DNA of 64,000 nucleotides from Ptychodera flava (lineage: Eukaryota > Hemichordata > Enteropneusta > Ptychoderidae). Positions 25,170-36,983 of this stretch are shown here, piece after piece. The notes under the pieces are model-generated. The model was not told where the DNA came from. It did no database searches and was given only the letters and a program-made list of their open reading frames with translations. The stretch covers positions 25,596,674 through 25,660,673 of the forward strand of contig NC_091933.1 in the NCBI RefSeq assembly GCF_041260155.1, given 5' to 3'. The position numbers were made by a program, and so were the translations under genes. The first letter of the stretch is position 1. Each line of letters starts with the position of its first letter.

Positions 25170-25418
25170 GGACCATTAGATCTTTGTGGGTGGGGTGGTC
25201 ACCATCAGAATGTGAATATTTTTTTTACAATCGTAAATATTTGATTTTTTTTCAAGCGAGTCGTGATGTGCTTTTCTAAGTAAACTCAGGTTTATATTTT
25301 TTGCGTTCTGATTTTTTATTTTTTTATTTTGCAAACTAGTCTTAAGATTTTTTCCCTAAACTTTTTGCTTTGAATTTTTTTCTGTTTTTGACCACCCCCT
25401 TCCAAGATCTAATGGTCC
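25170..25418. mobile_element. 249-bp MITE-like foldback element
   Basis: Ends read GGACCATTAGATCTT on the left and AAGATCTAATGGTCC on the right (15/15 inverted match). A second matching G/C-rich segment lies just inside (GGGTGGGGTGGTCA and TGACCACCCCCTT). The interior is very T-rich. No target duplication is evident. Confidence 0.75.
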
Positions 25419-26393
25419 TTCCCAAGAGGAAAGGTAAAAGGGAGATGTGAGCCAGTTTACCGCTTATTTCTTTATAGAGGTATCCAAACTGATTACAGTT
25501 AAAATCAGTTTCGACAATAAAACTGGTATGCAGTTTTGTCTCACAAACTGAAGATAGCGATTTTTTTAAGCACGTTCCTCTTCGCGATCATGTTCAATTC
25601 AAAGTAGCTCAAAGCTTATCTGGGCCTCTGATTTACCAGAAACGCTTGTCTCTGTGATAATTAGTCCTTGCATTTAACGATTGCCATGTCCTGGCCATCG
25701 AATGCAAGCATTTGTGCAGCACTAAGGGTTTAACTATAGGTGAACCCAAGGACATCCTTCTTTGTGTGATGAACAATGTTTTACCTTTCACTGTCACAGA
25801 CTTCAGAACTACTTTCAAAATACTAACGTCGTCGTATGGATATTGCCTCCAAAACAAAATAAATCAAAACCTTTGAAATGAAACACCAGAGTAATACATG
25901 TTGCTGAAAGCAACTCCTTGACTATAGGCTGATAGAAAAGAAAGTTAAATTATCACTTTAAAGTGAATGACAAAGTACATGGTTCATTATGGACGAGAGG
26001 TTTGCATTTAGCAGAAGACGAACCATCCTCAGCTGATTTTCTGACTCTCAACTTTATTGTAATACATAGCTTTTTGTGTATTAAATGGAAAAGTTGTTGA
26101 GGAAAAGACTTATTTGTGTTGGTGCGTGCAACTCCACTGAGGTGTTTAGTCTGCAGTGGCAAGTTTTTTCGAAGTCAAAAATTAGCCGCGTTAAGGGTAC
26201 ATGTTTATTGGTTACGATACAGTATAAATTGTCACACTTGTTTGCTTCAAATTTGATATCAGATGAATTGTATATAAGTCGCAAAATATCAGGGAAAAAA
26301 AACAATTAAAGCTATTATTGACGTCCTCCTTATCAATTCGAAACGTGGGTTGTGTATATGTCAGCCACTGCGTGTGAATTCGGAAAATCCAGT
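25419..26393. other. Unassigned spacer between copies B and C
   Basis: No supported gene. Several 60-75 codon frames occur on both strands without recognisable content. Confidence 0.35.
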
Positions 26394-26439
26394 GTTTATA
26401 CACAGTCCCTCTATCTGGATAGAGGGACTGTGGTTTATA
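26394..26439. mobile_element. 32-bp perfect palindrome with 7-bp flanking duplication
   Basis: The stem CACAGTCCCTCTATC (26401-26415) and its exact reverse complement GATAGAGGGACTGTG (26418-26432) are separated by two bases (TG). Identical 7-mers GTTTATA lie directly outside (26394-26400 and 26433-26439). CACAG/CTGTG ends plus 7-bp duplications match the signature of the roughly 700-bp elements elsewhere in the window. This suggests a minimal transposon derivative of only two fused termini. Confidence 0.7.
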
Positions 26440-27120
26440 TGAATGATAAAAGGAAAAAACTACAGTTTTGGGGTGAATGATTGTCTACGTTTGTTTAACA
26501 TCTTTTTGTTAGCGGTATCTTGAATCTTTCATACTTTTATGAAACTATTTCACAAAGAGCTCCTTCAGTTGACGTAGGAAGAGGTGGAACCCGAGAACAA
26601 GTTCTTGAATTCCATCTCTGTACACAATTGAATCACATATAGATCACTAGAGTAGTCCAGACAAAGGCCAGGAGATTAAGTGTAAGCTGAGCACGACTCG
26701 TTTGGCCCAATCCAAATAGTGTATCTTGCTTAGGAGAAAATGCCCAAATGTTATTCTTAAAACCGTAAATTTTGATAAGAGATGGTGTTCCCTGTTTAGG
26801 AGCAACATCGGAATGTTATTCTTGAAGTCGTAGATATGGATAAGGGATGTGCAAACACTTCATTGAGCAGATTACTTGACAATTAAGTATAAATATAATG
26901 CCTTGGAAATATCTTCCACCGGTAAACACTCTTGGCTAAGTTTACTCTTTGACTCAGCACATTCCATAAGTAAGCAGCGCTAGGAGAGACCGAGCGGCTT
27001 TGAAATTGCCGATTACGACTGTGTGGAACACAACCTCAACGCCCATCGCGAGCATCGCTAGCCATAGCCTCACTGTTACTTCAACATCGGAGATTTTGTA
27101 GGCTGTAAAAGTGTATCATC

Positions 27121-30100
27121 ATGGAGGCAGCAAACAACCGCAAGTTTGGTTTCGTCTTATCTGTAATGTTGATGCTAATGCCTGCCGGAATACATGCTCA
27201 GGGTACATCTGGATCGAACCAAGTAAGTTAACACGCAATACAATGGTACACGCAGTTCGATAAAATTGTTGTGGTCGAAACCTCATGATTCAACTCAACT
27301 CGGGTTTACATAATAGTTCATATCTTGGACTTAATACAGTTGCTCAGATGTATACCCAGGATAATATGTCAATAATTACACGATTTCCACTTCAAGAGGC
27401 TAGGAAAAACTCAAACGTAATCTTCAAAAGCTTATGTTTTCACAGCTTAATATATGGTATTGCAAGCCAGATATAGGCACGAGAGACATTTCTGCGTGGG
27501 CAATTTGTAACGAGTATGTACTATAGGGCTGATTGGTTTTGTATTTTTTAACCGCGCCAAGTTGTCGCCGGGCTCATCTGTTGGTTAGAGAAAAACGATG
27601 CGAAGCGTAAGTTTAAATGATTCATATTTGATGTGTTAACTAGCATTTACACTGCAGAATTCTGGCTGTACTGCTTGCTGTGGTCCTGCACCTGCTGGAA
27701 TTCCCGGCATTCCCGGCACCCATGGAAGCCCGGGAAGAGACGGACATGATGGGATCAAAGGCGAAAAAGGTGATTCCGGACCCCAGGAGATGGGCTTCTC
27801 TATCGTGATATGAAACAGTGTGCATGGGATAATATAAACTACTCTGGCCCCAATGGCATTATTAAGGTAGGGTAACAGACTTCCGTTATTATATTTCTAT
27901 CTTATTAGTCATCGACAGGTAACGCAGGACAGTGTTATCGTACCAGTACAATTGTAAATCTATTTGAAAAGTTGCAAGCAAACTTAAAACTCAGTGGTTG
28001 GTACTTACAGCCCTGCCAAGGAATACATTGATTTTGTTCTACGTCGCCACACAAAAGTTATCATTCTGTAAGTTTGTACATTGTAAAATGTCATTTATGG
28101 GGAAAAATATATGGAGAAAGACGATTCTCCAAGTATAGCAAAATCTGTGTTTTTTCTCTCGCGAAGCTTTGCTACAGCAATTTTCTAGGTACTTCGATTT
28201 TAAGAGCATTTGCAAGAGACTTCAAGGGGCATGGCATCATAGAAGTAGTCTAACTCGCTACCATGTCCACTGTCAAATGTACAATTTTATCATAGTCATT
28301 GGTTAAAATTTCATATCAGCACTTATCTCATATCAGCAAATGGTATCGGAAATTAGCGGTAGAGATAAGGGCGCCTGTTAATGAAGGAAAAACTGACAGC
28401 GTTGAGGAACACCTCTGGGTGAATTAAGGGGGAAAGGGGTATGAGGAATGCAACACTCTAGGGGGGGGGGTGGTTACAAAACACTGTGGTCGCAGAGAGG
28501 GACTTGAAATATTCGATATCGAATACCATTTTTTCACGGCACTTTCACGGGACAAAAGAGAACCATGTGTCTCTAATGTCGTGAAAAGTTCACAGCTGTT
28601 TTTTTATCGCAATGAACGTTGCCACACTGTTAATTTTATCAGTGTGTAATCGCCAAGAAGCAAAATTCAAAACAACGTAGGTTTAAAACAAATTACAAAA
28701 ACAAATTAACATATCTTTTAAAATGTTGAATGATATTGTTTAAAAACATCGACATCGCAAACCTTATCAATCAAATCATTAAAAGTCGTGAAGTATCCAA
28801 TTAGGTCATTTTTGTAACATCAACACTACAGTAAGGGATGTTTAGTAGAGGTCTTGTTTAGCAGAGTATCTAGGTACGCATAGGCAATGGTTTACATGAA
28901 AAAGAGATCCTGTTTTCTTCTTTGTTTTCAAAAAAAAACTCATCAGGCCAGGAAGAAAAAATAAATTGTTCATCGGAATCGCCGCTTCTACTTTGGCATA
29001 TTTGGAATTTTTTTTTTTTTTTGATCGCGGCAAATTCTTACTTCCGCATTACAAATATTTTTAGTACTGCCGCTGGTGGCGCCCTACACTGTGTAGGGTT
29101 TTCGCGGGCATGGGATTTTGAATGAGATTTCATACATGTTCGGACTTTAAGTTGACCGCCAACACGTTGTTGTGACGTCTGAATTTGGCGAATCACGACG
29201 CAAAGTGGGTCGATTTGGCCAGAAATTTGCTCGTTTTGTAAAGGTTAGTACATGTCACATCATGAGTATTAATTTGATCGCCAACATTCGACGTGATGGC
29301 CAACAGTTAGTTCCAGAGACGCTATATTCAGTGTTTGTCCTGATATTACGTTCGGCGATTTGTTCAACAAGATCGTGACAGCAGATGGACGGTGCATCCG
29401 ATTGAATGAAAATTGCATCGAAAGTATAAAAATGTACGGCAATGACAAAACATATGGTTGCGTCGATGTTAAAGTACGATCTGAATGATGACTATATAAC
29501 TTCACTCCGATCACAGTACAGTGTTTAAAATGTGTATATATAGACAGTGGTAAAGAGGCCAAAACATGGGGCCAAAGTAAAAGGAAAAAACTCAGATGCT
29601 AGGTCCCACCAGGACAATATTAAAGGACAATACTGAATTGTTGAATTTCAGTGATTTGCTGTACATTTCAGTTTTATTCTGAGAGAATGTTGAAATGCTC
29701 AGAATATGTTGTGCAAACACTAACTTGTGAATGTAATGGCCTATGTTATTGTTGGGAAATATAATATTGAATTCAGTTACCAGTATCAGTGTTTCTTGTC
29801 TGAGATGTTTCTGGTAAAAAGGGAAACAATTATCTTGCCTTGTCTGCATCTGTGCAAAAATGCCAGAGAACCGAGTTTACCTTCGGCCTAAAAAAAAATA
29901 AAAAAAAAAATTTCGCTCGCCGCTCCTGGGACTTGGTCCAAAAAATCCGATGATCAAGATTTTTTTTTTCTCTGGCCTTGACACATACAAATATGTCGAA
30001 GAATTGAAAGATTTAAAGGACCATCATTATGTCTCTCTATTTCTTTAATAGGGAGTAGAACAAAATGTAAAGTTGATTCAAAGAACAAAAAATATGGAAG

Positions 30101-32205
30101 TCTTACAGTTTAACGTTTTTCTTGCATTGGCGAATGATACCACATCACCAGGTATGAAATCAGTGCACACTAACACACAGCTAAAGTTCTGTAGTGAGTG
30201 AATCGGAATATAATAAGCTTACTTTGCCGAAAATGTCTTGCGTTTTTTTAATTTGACAATAACTTTGGTAAAAGTAAATATATAGCGCCAAATTACAGCA
30301 TTACACAAGTAAAAGATTCAGATTAGAACATTTTAGGCCAGTTTTCAGTGCTTCATAATCCATACAACGATATAGAGCAAAAACATATTTTGTCGGCGGG
30401 GCGTATGTCAGGAAGGGGACTTCAAAATCTTTAAGAGCATGGCGGAGAAACTTGAATACCTGGGGATGCGGGGGGGGGGGAGGTAGGTGTCTTCAAATAA
30501 TCTTATATAACTACCATCCCCATAGATGTTTGTGAATTTGAACGCTGACTAACATATCGTTAACTGTCGTTCTATATCCCTTCAATGAAGGAGTGTGAAT
30601 TCGCCAAACGATCCGACACGACCGCGCTCCGAGTCCTGTGGAATGGTAATCTACGTGTAAGGTCACGTTCAGTTCCAGAATCTTGCTTTCGTTGGTACTT
30701 CACATTCAACGGAGAAGAATGCAACAATCCAGTGCCAATAGACAGTGCCGTGTCCTCTACGAGCGACGAAAACCGTCACCGCGTGACATCAAGTAAGTGT
30801 GAATGGAATACAGATGGTACATCATTGCGTTTCTTACCAGTCAAATAGAATCAGATACAGGGAATGCGCTCATTATTTTTTTTGCCCTGAAGCTTTGATT
30901 TCGTCTTCGATTGGTCTTCGCCTCCCTTCTCGGAATCTACGCCGCGAGAAATCTTGCATAATAGTCAATCAGAATGCCTTGTATAAACAGGGAGAACTTC
31001 CTTCACTGAACATGACCCTGTCACGCTTCTCGAAAAACTCATCCTGAGATCATCTTCTTCGGGGGTGCGGGGGGGGGGGGGACTAATCGCTACATTTTGT
31101 AAAGCTATCAGCACCTCAGATTATGGCAGTCATGGCCAAGGATGGACGTGTAATATCGCAGACACGAAATATATTTCAGGTGTTCTCACGATAAAGTAGC
31201 AAGAGTCCCTACTCGCTATTACTTAGCTTGATATTCGGACATTTCGAGCCCAGAGATACCTTACTCTCATATTCCTCTATTTTTAAACTTCCAAAGATAA
31301 GTTTTATGCAGATCTTTCTTTACTTACTTAGATTTAAACAGTACAATTATGCATGGCCAGTCTTATCTCAGCCAAAGCAGGCTAGCAATGTAGGGCAAGG
31401 CACGAGTGTATAGACTGGAAACGCAAAAAGTTGATAAGTCAGTTGATAAGTTGATAAGATATTATTTGTATTCAGACTATGGTGAGATGACGTCACAGAG
31501 CGAAAGCTTTCCGAGAATCGCCATTATTTCCCTGAATAGTTTTGTAAACTGTAACAGGATCTTTTAAATGGATGGACTTCTTTGGGAATCAATTTACCCT
31601 TCTGTGTGCTTTCTGTAAAGTAATAGCTTTTAGCACTTTTCTAATTTCAGAAACCCCCTTAGACTGTGTTTGTACACCCCGGTCATAACTCAACTCTTCC
31701 TTAGTATTGATCAAAAATATATGAAATGGTCTCGAAACGTTTTCCCTGATAAGGTCATTATGACTAATAAGTACGCGACCTCTCTCGTCAGTCAGTCAGG
31801 CTACTGGCTGACTCAACGCCTTCAATAAAACCCTATCATAACAATTAAAGAATCCTGGGAGTTATTTTCTTGTGAATGTAGGCAAATGCTTTCAGCGTAT
31901 GAAGAAATGAAACAGAACAATTGACTTCTAGATGAATTCTCTTTGCATGTTCAATACTGTCATAAAAATCCTTCTTTTCATCGATTTTGATAAGTGGGAG
32001 TGATACGTGGAACGCTTCTCCTTACGCTCTGTGTCATCCTATTTGCATTTCAGTAGAAGGTCTGTGTTATGGTATACCACCCGGCAGAGTTAATGTGGAA
32101 TTCCGTCTCTCAGGATGTCCAGACGTATCTCCAGGCGGTGAAGCCTATACTGGATGGAACTCGGCCTCTCGCATCATTGTCGAGGAAATTCTCACATCGT
32201 ACTAG
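27121..32205 (+). pseudogene. CTHRC1-like copy C, one-base frameshift in the collagen exon
   Basis: Four exons: 27121-27222, 27658-27866, 30591-30792 and 32054-32205. The start ATG 27121 opens a signal peptide ending near HAQG. Exon 2 begins NSGCTACCG and carries the Gly-X-Y run, but is 209 rather than 210 bases. A base appears lost in the C run at 27781-27784 (GGACCCCAGG where copy D has GGACCGCCTGG), after which the frame meets TGA at 27811-27813. Beyond the lesion the codons again spell KQCAW and GIIK in the shifted frame. Exons 3 and 4 are clean: [42 protein letters not shown]. The exon 3 acceptor is AAG rather than CAG. This is either a young pseudogene or a sequencing error in a homopolymer of a working gene. 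An AATAAA lies at about 32449. Confidence 0.75.
27223..30590. other. Introns 1 and 2 of copy C: content
   Basis: Apart from exon 2 (27658-27866) this is intronic. It has poly-G (28462-28471), T and A homopolymers (28989-29003, 29888-29908), and a G-rich patch (30465-30482). An open stretch at 29160-29245 is followed by GTTAGTA and looks faintly exon-like, but I cannot support a gene. Confidence 0.4.
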
Positions 32206-34735
32206 TTCACTGAGCCGAACATTACTTACCAAACCTTTCAAAAATCGAGTGGCTGGATTCGAAAACAACCTTTATAGTGGATGAAGCCCGATTAGTGTAA
32301 TTAGGTGTTGTCGCCATGTTATATTTGTCGAATGCTCATTAACAGTAAAATCTTATTGCAGTTAGTTCTGTATTTTCGTCATTTTAATTGCATGTTAATG
32401 TTTTGATTTTAAATCCACCGGCCCCTTGTATGAGCAAATTATAAGGAAAATAAATGAAGTCAGGAGTCCACTTTCAGAAACGGTAAACTTTGGATTTAAG
32501 GAAAAAATACAAAGATATTTTAGAATCATGTGAATTCCAACTCATTTAGAAGAGACGCTCTTTTGAAAACATAAAACAAAAATGGGCATAGTTGCAATGA
32601 TATCTAGCCTTCTTGGCCTACTATGGACAAAACCCACCATTCTAAAATGGGATTCTTCACACGAAAAGCTGACTGTGCTACAATGTGTTATATATTGCGT
32701 TTGCCGCAATCGACCCAGTGAAAATGCATGACCACCGTATCTCATTTATATAACGGAAATGTGAACCACAGATGCACTGCTTATAGCTGGAAGTGTTTGC
32801 ACGAAAATTAAAGTGTCCAAGTTAACTGATGAAACCCTTGAGTTCATTTATAATAGGTCTCTTTCGAAATTGCTTAGTTTGTGTCACATGCTGTAGTTAA
32901 TGCTGGCAGCCGTGCACCCGCTTTCTAAAAACAGGCCACAGGTGGCGTTGACAGTGCAGCTGTAAATTTGCAGTGTCTATTCTCCTGAAAAACGTTTGCC
33001 TAACAGGAAACTCTGACAAAATGCATCATGCCCGCCACCAGGAAATTGCTTAGAGAGTCGTTTCTTTTCTAAAATATCAGATGACTTGTCCCTGACACAA
33101 GATAACCCAAGTACTCATCGCCTCAAGCAATTGCTGCCTCGATTTTCCTTGTTTTCGAGTGAGAAATTCTTCGTTGTAAGAGGGCGCTCTTCTACAGTAG
33201 ACATGGTTCAGTAAAAACTAGTATTTGTAATTCCAAGGGCCACTCTTTATCCTTACACAAACGCATCTTCTCAAGGAATACCCACCTCTCATGGTTGCTC
33301 TGTTAGTGCTAATTTTGAATATTCCTCCTTCAACGTCTTTATAAAAATTCCCCGTCACAGTGTACTTTGATTTATTTGTGGAAACTTTGGATGTATACGC
33401 TCCAGAATTTTTTTTGTAATTTAAGAGGTCTTAAAAGTGCGTATATGGCAATGGCAACAACAGCCGTATGCGAGGGGGACATTTTCAATATTGGTGCTTA
33501 CTCGTCGACTTAACTTTCTCTGAAAGGATACTCTTAAATATAATATTTTATAACATCAAGAACTAAATTAACTGGGCGCCAATATTCTAAATGCTGCCAA
33601 CCTAATAGCGTCACATATTGTTCCAAGCGTTACCTCAATTAATAACATGCCAAAATACCAAAATTCGGAACATCCTTCGATATCTCAAACCAACAGGGTC
33701 AATGTCTCACATTGTCGCCATTACCCTCTTTGCCTGTCATAGCTGTGTTATTGCCAAGTTGTTGAGACTGTCTGATGATCTCCCTGATTGAAACATTCCC
33801 TAGCGGCATATCACCATACCTCATACGTCAGCTTGTGTAGTGCACATGGGGAAGGGGGAGACAGAGATTTGGCGTTCGCAAGAGGTTAAAATGTTTCCGC
33901 TTTCATAGTTGCGTATTCGCCGCTATATTTAAGCTTAAACATTACACTTTGATGCCTTATAGATTGTTTATCTCCGCGGCCTGTTTCACATATTAGTATG
34001 TCAACTTGTGTTGTGTTTTAGCAGTGTTTCCGGGCAAGTTCAGGGGCTTTTAAGGCTCATCTAATTTGTAGATTTTTAATTATTTACAGAAACTTGAGGA
34101 GTCTGAAACTAGAGTTACGTTCTATCTGATAGGCTGTTTGGGAATATTCAAGTAGCACGATCATTTTGAGCCAACCAATCGGCCGAAAGCTCCCGAGACG
34201 CTGCATAGAAACCAAATGTTGACACCGCTCACTAATAGTGTAACGTCCTCCCAGTTCACTCACCCTCCAGACAAATTAAAGAAAATTATCAATCATATGT
34301 CGCATTTTGAATTTTAGCCGATTTTCTTTTTATTTTCATAGGTAGAGTAGCTGCACCTTGCGTCTGTAACTATAGATGTATTAAAAGTAATTTTATCAGT
34401 ATATAGATGTGTTAATGTCAGTCTGTAATTTTCAATGCACACAATTTATCATGACACTGCATGTAACTGAAGCTGACACATCAATATGTTGATTGCAGCA
34501 CAGCCTTAAACTTTATTACGAGATGGCAAACGTAACATTCAACGTCTCGGGTCTTAGTCCACTGTGTACATTCGCTACCAAGCTGTATACTTTTTCTAAA
34601 CTTACATAACTACAAAATTGTCATTTTTATACAATGGTCATCACATGGTAATTTTCTCGCCAGTCTTTGATTGATTCTCAACATTAAACAAGATCACACC
34701 ATGGAATATCCTGTAGTCGATTGTTCTCATCTAAC
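32206..34735. other. Spacer between copies C and D, left part
   Basis: Starts with the 3' UTR of copy C (AATAAA at about 32449). From there to 34735 I see no coding sequence, RNA gene or clear repeat. Confidence 0.4.
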
Positions 34736-34747
34736 TTCTACAAATGA

Positions 34748-35465
34748 TTAAGATAAGATAAGATAAGATAAGGTAAGATAAGATAAAACTTTATTAAATC
34801 CCTAAAAGGGCAATTTGAATGCCTGTTTGACGAACGATACAAAAAAAATTCAAAAGTCAAAATACACAAAAAACACAAGGCCATGAAAGCGATAACAGAG
34901 ACAAAATGAACATGGCTGTTAATTTCCACGATTAAATTTTGCGATAAAAAAACTGATAAAAAAACTGATAGCTTGTGGAATAAAAGAGTTTGCGTAGCGC
35001 TGGGTACGGGCTACCGGTGGCCTAAGTCTGCCACTTCTAACAATGCGTTTGTCGACCAAGTCGTGATGTAGCGGATGAGTCTCATCGGTCAGAGTAAGGG
35101 TTACTTTCTTATCAAGTCGGTCATGGTAGATAAGGTCAACTTGTCGCTGTGAATTTCCGATGATTGTTTCCACCTTCTTTATGATTTTGTCAAGCCTAGC
35201 TTTCTCTTGCTTTGAGATGTTACAACTCCAACAGACAATACAATAACTTATACACTGCTGATAACGGCATTGTAAAATGCAGACAGGATCTCTTTCCTTA
35301 CATTAAAAGACCTTAATTTTCGAAGACAACACATACGGGAATTAAGCTTTTTCAACATTGCTTCAACATGAAAACGCCAGCAAAATATACTATCAATAGT
35401 GATACCCAAGTACTCATAAGTCACAACTCTGCAAAAATTTTCACCTTTTATAACAATTTAATTAA
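34748..35465 (-). pseudogene. 3' end of a LINE (Jockey-group type) with microsatellite tail
   Basis: On the minus strand, from 35465 down, the frame reads YLGITIDS, then CWRFHVE, KKLNSRMCCLRKLRSF and FYNAVISSV. After a frame change comes NISKQEKARLDKIIKKVE and, at the end, RLRPPVARTQRYANSFIPQAI. This is the standard carboxy-terminal part of a LINE reverse-transcriptase protein. The end is followed by a run of TTATC units (34748-34788 on this strand), the kind of short-repeat tail that many CR1/Rex1/Jockey-group LINEs carry instead of poly-A. It is 5' truncated, with at least one frameshift. Confidence 0.75.
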
Positions 35466-36983
35466 AAGTATGACGCTATCTCCTATCTCCTATCTCCTTC
35501 TCGTATGATCTTGAATCAACATTCACATGCTTTGGTCACGTGAGGGACTCTTCGAGATGATTTCTCTATAAGGGAGGAAGTCACATAGTGTGTGACCGCG
35601 TGAAATATGGCTTGAAGAGATTCACGTGGCGTCCACTAGTTTCTCCCACCCTATTCTCCAAAAGGAAAACAAGAAGACTTTTCACTGGCCCTTCTCATTT
35701 CACAACCCACTCTCTGCGGTATGATATGCCCGGCAAACCCTTACATATGTATAAACCCTACTGTATGCCCACCTATTGGCCTATCTGACCACTCATGTGA
35801 AACTAAGATACCGTTTGCGGACACATTTTTGGACAGCCTTTTGGTGTGATCTGTATCAGCCCCGGGCAATCATTCGATCTGTATGAACAAGCAGTCTTTC
35901 CTGGCAACATTAAAACGTTGACTAACACGCCTTTGCTTTCGCGAGGTTTGCTTTAAAACGGTTTTAACTTGCTAGAGACTAAGATGGAAGCAACTATTTC
36001 GATGCTTGTTCGACAACGTTTGAAGTGAATCATTTATGTTCTCGACTTGTATCGTGGCTAGACAATATGACGCCCATTCTTTAACAAAAAATAAGAAAAC
36101 AACAACCAAGAACAGAGTTGAGCCCTCGGGTCGACTTAAAAGATCTACCAATAAATGCCTTGAGGAAATCAAATATCTTCTTTCAGCCTAAGGAACATAA
36201 GCTGTAACTTGTGGCAAGTTTTTCAGTATTCTGCTTCTGTATATCAACTACCGTGTCTGACCCTAATCCGTTTGTCATGCTGAAATTTCGAGTTTTCTTT
36301 TTATCAACACAGCTTGTATGTGTGTAGTGATCCATTGTTTATTGTTTACAAATGAATTCTAGTCCGGACTTGAATACAATTTTCAACAATGACAATGGAG
36401 ATAATACTCATGTAGGTTGTGTTGATATGCTAAACACTTGGCATTAAATTAAAGGTTAGGGATTCAATGAAGAGAGTGTAGTGAAACCACAAACAAAAGT
36501 TCTGAAAAAAATAGCCAACAGATAGAGCTTATGGAGCTTTAAACACGAGTGCACTCCAGGTTGCTTTTTCTCGCCGTCATATATCATCAGTAAAAAATAT
36601 CAACGAGAACGACGGGCGTCTGAAGTACTCGACTGGAAGACATCTTCGCCTCCCATGGTCTCTTGTCCGGGCAGCCTGATTTTCCCCAAAATTAACAGTG
36701 GGGGGCAGCAGAACTAACGACCCGTGCGAGTGGACGATGATCCGTTGCTGAAGGGATGTCCCAGCACTTCGTCGGACCCCTGAGGAATGCAAGAAGCGCC
36801 CTCGGGCGACGGATCTGCCAGTCTACGGACGCACAGACTCTGGTCATTCTATTTCCAATCAAAAACGCGTAAAAAAAACATCCATCTTACAAACGTCGAC
36901 ATAATCAGATAATATCTGGCTTAGCTTTCAACCTTTCTTCAAGATCATAGCTTTCGAAAATTGACCTCGGTTAGTTCTTCAGG
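35466..36983. other. Spacer upstream of copy D
   Basis: Contains a short CTCCTAT triplication (35480-35502) and a more GC-rich patch (36600-36830) of unknown nature. No gene recognised. Confidence 0.35.
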
